64,000 nt of DNA, taken from the NCBI GenBank assembly GCA_001023575.1, contig CP011489.1, positions 310,001 through 374,000 on the forward strand, written 5' to 3'. The DNA comes from Actinobacteria bacterium IMCC26256 (GTDB taxonomy: Bacteria > Actinomycetota > Acidimicrobiia > IMCC26256). The translations under genes and the position numbers were made by a program. The notes beneath the pieces were generated by a model that saw only the letters and a program-made list of their open reading frames with translations, had not been told where the DNA came from and did no database searches. Below are positions 59,086 through 64,000 of this stretch, piece after piece. The stretch's first letter is position 1, and each line of letters opens with the position of its first letter.

Positions 59086-61419
59086 ATGAAGGCATGGACA
59101 AGATCGTGGCGCGTAATCGTGCCAGTAATGCTCGTGAGTCTTCTCTCCCTATCGGGGTGTCAGTTCTATGTGCTCTCGCTCACGAACGCTGGGGATAGTG
59201 ATGGGCCAATGTGGTTCAGCGCACCCGAGAACCGCACGCAACTTGAGACCACTATCTCCACTGTGCCGGTGACGATTGAGATACCAGGAGTAGTTCCGTC
59301 GAGCGTTCAGGTGCGCATTGAGACGGGCTCACAGACGCGCTCAACCTCTATTACAGATCGATTTACTGCAGATGGCGAGACGCTCTCTGCCACTCTCATC
59401 GGCTCTGATTTTCTCCCCGGTGTCACTTATTTAGTGGCCGAGGCTGACACAGTTCTAGATAGTGCGCATGTTGTTAGGCGCATTGCCCTCTCGTGGGAGC
59501 CAAGCATTGATGTAACGAATGCTGCGCGCTGTGAGACGCTTGGTCAGCAACGCTGCCTGCTTCCTTTCCCAAGCAATGCGTATACCGTCGAAGACCCGGC
59601 AACCGATACCGGACTGCGGGTTAATTTTGATATCGCATCGATGCCATCGAATAAAGACTCTGTGCATATAGACCCAACTGAATGGAATCGCAGTGATGGA
59701 TTCTCGCCAGGAGCAGAGATACTCGTAGAGGTCCCGGGGCTTGATCTTGCCCGCACTGACGAACCTCAGATTGATGCCCTTGGGCGTGCATTGCTTCCAG
59801 ACTCTCCGGTGATGGTGATTGATGCCGGATCAGGGGAGAAAGTACCTGTATTTGCAGAGTTAAATATGGCAGGTACCCCCGGCCCTGTACCGCTCTTGAT
59901 AATCAGGCCGGTAGTGAACCTGTTAGAGGGGCACCGCTACATCGTTGGTCTTCGTAACCTGCGGAGGTCGGATGGTTCGCTCATCGAGCCAGATAGAGCT
60001 TTTCGCGTGCACCGAGACATCGTCCCAACCTTTATCCCAGAGATAGAGCAACGCCGCCCTGCCATGCAGCAAATGATTTCCCAACTAAATGTTGCTGGGA
60101 TGCTGAGACAAGACATGTACTTGGCTTGGGATTTTACCGTGGCTAGCGAGCGCAGCCTCACCGAGAGGTCACTCTCGATTCGCGATGAGACTTTTGACCC
60201 ACTCGGTGACGATGGAACACTCGGTTTCACTGTTAGCAGTGTTCAGGAGAATGTAAGCGCAGATATTTTGAGGCGAGTCACCGGTACATTTGAGGTACCG
60301 AATTATCTGACGGGGAGTGGCGCTCCGGGGAGTTCATTTAACTATGACGACCCAAGTGATCCGGATGCGCTCCCGTCTGCAAATGGAGTATTCAATGCAG
60401 GCTATATCTGCAATATTCCACGGTCTTCGGTGAACGGCGAAGGGAAAGCAAACCCGGGCCGAAGCCTTGTATATGGTCACGGCCTGTTGGGCTCATCAAC
60501 GCAGGTGAACTCTTTCGGGGCGCTTGCCAATAGTTTTAATTACACGATGTGCGCTACTGACTGGATCGGGATGTCGAGTGCTGATGTCCCCAACGTTATT
60601 AATGTCCTTGGCGACTTCACGAACTTTAAAACAATGCCAGATCGACTTCAGCAGGGCATGCTGAACTTTCAGGTGCTTGGGCGCTTATTGAATAGCCCTG
60701 AAGGATTCATGACTGACCCAGCCTTTGAGGTTGGTACCGACATGGGCTCGCCTTTTAGGCCGCACTCCCTAGTATTCAATGGCAATAGCCAAGGTGGTGT
60801 GATGGGTGGAGCGACAACCGCGCTCTCCAACGAGTGGAGCCGCGCTGCTCTCGGGGTGCCAGGTATGAACTACTCAACTCTCCTCACGCGAAGCGTTGAC
60901 TACGACTTGTTTGGGGCCATCGCGAACGTTGCTTACCCAGATGCGTTTGACCAGATATTTGGGCAAGCACTTGTCCAGATGCTCTGGGATCGCGGCGAGT
61001 CCAATGGATATGCCCAACACATGACTGATGATCCGCTACCCGGAACACAAGCCCACAAGGTGTTGTTAATTGAGGCCTTCGGGGATCATCAAGTAGCCAA
61101 CATCACAACCGAGAATATGGCGCGGACGGTTGGTGCCGCAACACATATGCCAAACATGCTGCCTGGAAGATCATGGGACACAACGCCGATGTGGGGGATT
61201 GAGAGAATCAGTTCCTTCCCGTATACAGGCTCGGTTCTAGTGGAGTGGGACTTCGATACGCCGGCGCCACCTAAGACCAATACGGTGCCGCGTGGAGGCA
61301 CCGATCCGCATGGTTTAGGTGGAGGCGAGCCGAAGCTTGGACTGCAGGTCGCGTACTTCTTTGAGGGGGTATTTATCGACGTATGCGACGCCGGTCCGTG
61401 CGTTAGTAGCGTTCGCTAG
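59086..61419 (+). CDS. Large lipoprotein with alpha/beta-hydrolase-like region
   Basis: A 777-aa protein from ATG 59086 (GGGGGA upstream). The signal peptide ends in the lipobox LSGC (C25). After a beta-rich N-terminal part comes a hydrolase-like region: LVYGHGLLGSSTQVNSFGAL, MCATDWIGMSSADVPNVINV, and SLVFNGNSQGGVMGGATTALSN with a GNSQGG nucleophile elbow. LLIEAFGDHQVANITTENMA could hold the acid and His. It is probably surface anchored on the outside of the cell. Substrate unknown. Confidence 0.75.
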   Translation: MKAWTRSWRVIVPVMLVSLLSLSGCQFYVLSLTNAGDSDGPMWFSAPENRTQLETTISTVPVTIEIPGVVPSSVQVRIETGSQTRSTSITDRFTADGETLSATLIGSDFLPGVTYLVAEADTVLDSAHVVRRIALSWEPSIDVTNAARCETLGQQRCLLPFPSNAYTVEDPATDTGLRVNFDIASMPSNKDSVHIDPTEWNRSDGFSPGAEILVEVPGLDLARTDEPQIDALGRALLPDSPVMVIDAGSGEKVPVFAELNMAGTPGPVPLLIIRPVVNLLEGHRYIVGLRNLRRSDGSLIEPDRAFRVHRDIVPTFIPEIEQRRPAMQQMISQLNVAGMLRQDMYLAWDFTVASERSLTERSLSIRDETFDPLGDDGTLGFTVSSVQENVSADILRRVTGTFEVPNYLTGSGAPGSSFNYDDPSDPDALPSANGVFNAGYICNIPRSSVNGEGKANPGRSLVYGHGLLGSSTQVNSFGALANSFNYTMCATDWIGMSSADVPNVINVLGDFTNFKTMPDRLQQGMLNFQVLGRLLNSPEGFMTDPAFEVGTDMGSPFRPHSLVFNGNSQGGVMGGATTALSNEWSRAALGVPGMNYSTLLTRSVDYDLFGAIANVAYPDAFDQIFGQALVQMLWDRGESNGYAQHMTDDPLPGTQAHKVLLIEAFGDHQVANITTENMARTVGAATHMPNMLPGRSWDTTPMWGIERISSFPYTGSVLVEWDFDTPAPPKTNTVPRGGTDPHGLGGGEPKLGLQVAYFFEGVFIDVCDAGPCVSSVR

Positions 61420-61466
61420 GAGCCTGCGCTAGAAACGTGCGCTGAGAACAGCGGTATGGATACGGT

Positions 61467-62210
61467 TTAGATCTCGCCCCAGAGTCTTCTAAGGGCCTCG
61501 GAGGTTTCCTGTGCGCGAGCCCATGGCCACCAATGAGCGCAGTCATCGAAGACGAGGAGCTCAGCATTGATGCGCGTCGCTACTCGCCTCCCAAACTCTG
61601 GCGGAGCGTGGATGTCATCAGCCCCCCATAAGACGAGAGTAGGGCAACCAACCGGGGAGTTGAGTTGAGGCCAGATCGATTCTGGGTCAATGACGGAGCG
61701 ATAGAGACCAAGTATCGAGGCGCTCATTCTTGAGTCCCAACTCTTAGCCTGCTCCCGAGCGAGAGCGGGCGGGGAGCCGCCGGCCTCAAGGATCAACGCC
61801 CGATCCTCTAGCGACATTGCAAGAATCCCCTCCATTACCGCCTCGCCAACCTCAGGTGTCTGCCATGCCTGCGCGGTGTCGTGCCACACATAGGTCTCAT
61901 CGAGCGGACCACTCCCAAACGCCAGGCTGCTCAGCAGATCGGGGCGGATTTGAGCCACTCGCTGCGCAAGTATCGCTCCCCAGTCATGCGCTACGAGGTC
62001 AACAGGTGTGCCGATTGCTTCGATGCGATCGATTAGCCATTGGGCATAGTCGTCTTTGTTTCCGCCGAAATCAGTTGGGAGCTCACAACCAAATCCTGGC
62101 AAAGCGGCTACCTCGATCTCAAAATCAGTTAGCAGCGCGCGTAGTGGGGTCCACAAGGAGGTGGTGTCCGGTACTCCGTGAACTAGGAGTGCTGTCATGC
62201 GTGGAATCAT
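61467..62210 (-). CDS. Alpha/beta hydrolase (haloalkane dehalogenase/epoxide hydrolase-like)
   Basis: A 247-aa alpha/beta hydrolase: ALLVHGVPDTTSLWTPLRAL (oxyanion loop), VDLVAHDWGAILAQRVAQIR with Asp as nucleophile, as in dehalogenases and epoxide hydrolases, LVLWGADDIHAPPEFG (acid region) and DDCAHWWPWARAQETSEAL (catalytic His). It hydrolyses a haloalkane, epoxide or ester; not resolved. Starts at ATG 62210 or ATG 62198. Alone on this strand between the large lipoprotein gene and serC. Confidence 0.85.
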   Translation of the reverse strand: MIPRMTALLVHGVPDTTSLWTPLRALLTDFEIEVAALPGFGCELPTDFGGNKDDYAQWLIDRIEAIGTPVDLVAHDWGAILAQRVAQIRPDLLSSLAFGSGPLDETYVWHDTAQAWQTPEVGEAVMEGILAMSLEDRALILEAGGSPPALAREQAKSWDSRMSASILGLYRSVIDPESIWPQLNSPVGCPTLVLWGADDIHAPPEFGRRVATRINAELLVFDDCAHWWPWARAQETSEALRRLWGEI

Positions 62211-62352
62211 GGCACTTGATTGAGCAAAGAGTGCACGATGTTCTAAGAAATTTACCGACAGCGTTGATTGACACCACTTGACGCGCGTCGTGCGCGATGC
62301 TCTGGTCGCACCAAGCCATTAGAACCAACTAGGTGACCCGAAGGAGTGAATC

Positions 62353-62502
62353 GTGAGCAATCGGATTAGTCGTACTGCCCCCTCCGCCACTCACCCCAAG
62401 GATCGCGCACTCTTCGAGCGCATTGACTCGGTGCTCTCCGAGTACGAAAAGCAGATCAGGCAGTCGCTAACGCCTCGACGACGTACTCGACGCACGCGGT
62501 AA
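62353..62502 (+). CDS. Short basic protein overlapping the end of serC
   Basis: A 49-codon frame from GTG 62353 with AAGGAG (62341-62346) 6 nt upstream, a strong ribosome site. It reads HPKDRALFERIDSVLSEYEK and then a very basic end (RRRTRRTR). The last 47 bases are antisense to the serC stop region. The clear ribosome site makes it likely real or the remnant of a larger gene; no family recognised. Confidence 0.5.
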   Translation: MSNRISRTAPSATHPKDRALFERIDSVLSEYEKQIRQSLTPRRRTRRTR

Positions 62503-63589
62503 GCGCCTCTACATCTGACGGCTCGATAGAGGGAAACATAGCGATCCTTAGTTGATTGCGACCAAGTTTTCTATACGGCTCAGTATCGAGAATACCGTTG
62601 TTTCTAAGCACTTTTGCGATCTCAGCAGCATCAACAGAGTCTACGAAATCAATGGTTCCTGTAACAGTGCTGCGTGACCCTGGGTCGCGAACATAGGGGC
62701 TAGCGAAGTCGCTCGCATCCGCCCATCCGTAGAGAGTGGCTGCCGACTGGTCGCAACGGCTCGCTGCCCACTCGAGGCCGCCTTGCTCGAGCATCCACTC
62801 AACCTGCTCTGCGAGGAGAAAGAGGGTGGCCAAAGCGGGGGTGTTATAGGTCTGGTCGGCCCGCGAGTTCTCGAGTGCTAATGGGAGACTGAGGCTCGGT
62901 GGCATCCATCTGCCTGAAGCGGCGATCTGCTCAATTCGCCTAATGGCGCGCGGTGAACAGGTTGCAATCCATAGCCCACCATCCCCGCCGAAGCATTTCT
63001 GCGGAGCGAAGTAATAGACATCGGTGGCGTTGGCATCGAACCTCACTCCTCCCGCGGCCGAAGTGGCGTCGACAAGAACCAGAGAGTCTCCTGGTGGACG
63101 GATCACAGGGCATGCAACCCCGGTGGAGGTCTCATTCTGTGGGAAAGCGCATGTATCGATGCTGGAGTCGGGGCGTAGAAGTGGCGGGACGCTTCCTGTC
63201 TCGCACTCAATAACACTGGGGCTCTCAAGGTGCGGTGCATTGAGCGCAACCTTCGCAAACTTGGATGAGAACTCGCCTATGACAAGGTGCTCGGATCGCC
63301 GCTCAATCAATCCAAATGCGGCCGCATCCCAGAAGAGTGTTGAGCCTCCGTTGGCGAGTAATACCTCATAGCCATCGGGGAGTGAGAACAACTGCGACAT
63401 ACCTGCACGTAGGCGCGAGACAACTGTTTTAACCGTTGGCTGGCGGTGACTTGTGCCTAGGTATGTGGAAGCGGCATCAGCTAATGCTGAAATGCCAGCG
63501 GTACGAACCTTGGAGGGCCCGGAGCCGAAGCGTCCGTCGGATGGAAGTAAAACAGATGGGATGCGAATAGTGCTCGTGTCGATGCTCAC
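62456..63589 (-). CDS. serC: Phosphoserine aminotransferase (actinobacterial type)
   Basis: A 377-aa PLP enzyme of the short actinobacterial SerC type: RFGSGPSKVRTAGISALADA, GTSHRQPTVKTVVSRLRAG, VLLANGGSTLFWDAAAFGLI (PLP phosphate site), DATSAAGG and VYYFAPQKCFGGDGGLW with the PLP Lys. It converts 3-phosphohydroxypyruvate and glutamate to phosphoserine. GTG 63589 has TAGGCT (63601-63596) 6 nt upstream. It overlaps the small 49-aa gene on the opposite strand. Confidence 0.93.
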   Translation of the reverse strand: MSIDTSTIRIPSVLLPSDGRFGSGPSKVRTAGISALADAASTYLGTSHRQPTVKTVVSRLRAGMSQLFSLPDGYEVLLANGGSTLFWDAAAFGLIERRSEHLVIGEFSSKFAKVALNAPHLESPSVIECETGSVPPLLRPDSSIDTCAFPQNETSTGVACPVIRPPGDSLVLVDATSAAGGVRFDANATDVYYFAPQKCFGGDGGLWIATCSPRAIRRIEQIAASGRWMPPSLSLPLALENSRADQTYNTPALATLFLLAEQVEWMLEQGGLEWAASRCDQSAATLYGWADASDFASPYVRDPGSRSTVTGTIDFVDSVDAAEIAKVLRNNGILDTEPYRKLGRNQLRIAMFPSIEPSDVEALTACVEYVVEALATA

Positions 63590-63641
63590 TCTGCGAGCCT
63601 ACGCAAAATCGCCGCTACCTAAGGGGTTGGGATGAGTTTTA

Positions 63642-64000
63642 CTAGGTGAGAGGAGTCTCGCCGAGGGCCAGGACCTCTGCAAACGACTCGCGTTGAGCCT
63701 TGAGGAATGTCTCGATATCGGGGACAGCTACTGCATCGACGTTGACTCCGATGCAGGCGGTGCCGCAGTGAGAGAGAAGTGTGAGATTCGCTGCTGCTCC
63801 GGAGAGCGGCCCGAACGCGTACATGCGCTGTAACTCTGCGCCGGCAGCGTAGAGAGGGATCGGCGCGCCTGGAACATTGCTAGTAACAAAATCTGCCCCC
63901 TTGAGCATCGCCCCAAAAATGGCGGTACTCAGAGTTGTCGGGAGTTGATTTAATACCCCTGCAAGCGCATCGGTGAGAGCGATTGCTGGTTCATCGCGTA
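63642..64000 (-). CDS. WS/DGAT-type O-acyltransferase, C-terminal part (partial)
   Basis: The frame is open to the window edge. The last 119 or so residues read as the C-terminal domain of wax ester synthase/diacylglycerol acyltransferase: DFVTSNVPGAPIPLYAAGAE, RMYAFGPLSGAAANLTLLSH and CIGVNVDAVAVPDIETFLKA. These enzymes make wax esters or triacylglycerol from acyl-CoA. The N-terminal HHXXXDG catalytic motif lies outside the window, so activity cannot be checked. Confidence 0.85.
   Translation of the reverse strand, partial: RDEPAIALTDALAGVLNQLPTTLSTAIFGAMLKGADFVTSNVPGAPIPLYAAGAELQRMYAFGPLSGAAANLTLLSHCGTACIGVNVDAVAVPDIETFLKAQRESFAEVLALGETPLT

Noticed and set aside
1-64000. CRISPR arrays, insertion sequences, prophage or integrase genes, rRNA
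   Set aside because: No regularly spaced identical repeats, transposase, integrase or rRNA signatures were found on either strand.

Overview
The window looks like a chromosomal segment of an actinobacterium (Actinomycetota), plausibly a mid-GC free-living or freshwater Acidimicrobiia-type lineage. This rests on recognisable families: a 13E12/DUF222 HNH protein with an actinobacterial-type SOS box, GSII-type glutamine synthetase, an F420-type LLM flavin/deazaflavin oxidoreductase, a WS/DGAT acyltransferase, the short actinobacterial SerC type, a CUAEP/CCAEP-tail radical SAM protein, and many starts that lack a Shine-Dalgarno and carry TANNNT 6-9 nt upstream (leaderless transcription). The taxonomic call is inference; no rRNA is present.

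Layout. 1-2.6 kb: molybdenum cofactor genes (moeA 3' end, moaA, moaC) and a membrane protein resembling SepX/GlpR. 2.66-9.7 kb: tRNA-Ala(CGC), followed by three further copies of a tRNA 3' end dispersed around accessory genes (an orphan membrane-anchored protein and a PIN toxin-antitoxin pair) and interleaved with housekeeping genes (DUF169, nfuA, ATP-grasp ligase, radical SAM). 9.7-14.7 kb: SOS-box HNH protein, seven-blade RCC1 propeller, APC permease, cupin. 14.7-24.3 kb: a substrate-binding lipoprotein plus a cache-HAMP sensor with no output domain, a MazEF pair, a PKD-sulfatase, a BMP-type lipoprotein, a Coq4-like protein and a PhyH oxygenase. 24.3-31.4 kb: winged-helix protein, MinD/ParA ATPase, acetyltransferase-like protein, Npt-like transporter, and a second sensor plus substrate-binding lipoprotein pair paralogous to the first. 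31.4-46.4 kb: second PhyH, secreted metalloprotease, acyl-CoA dehydrogenase, glnII, second sulfatase, LLM oxidoreductase, DinB-like protein, minor-pilin operon. 46.5-55.3 kb: surface-glycan cluster (four glycosyltransferases, Wzm/Wzt-type exporter, methyltransferase, polysaccharide deacetylase). 55.4-64 kb: APH-fold protein, SEC-C methionine aminopeptidase, VIT-family transporter, large lipoprotein, alpha/beta hydrolase, serC, partial WS/DGAT.

Most notable: (i) two cassettes pairing an orphan LivJ-type lipoprotein with a cache-HAMP protein that ends in a conserved SDFF-containing tail, one of them beside a MinD/ParA ATPase, a candidate membrane signalling system; (ii) a methyltransferase whose reading frame is broken by a perfect 22-bp tandem duplication, possibly reversible; (iii) a TA pair bracketed by tRNA-end repeats; (iv) a radical SAM protein with a Cys version of a selenocysteine tail; (v) two divergent genes whose -10 elements overlap on opposite strands. 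No CRISPR array, insertion sequence, integrase or rRNA was seen.
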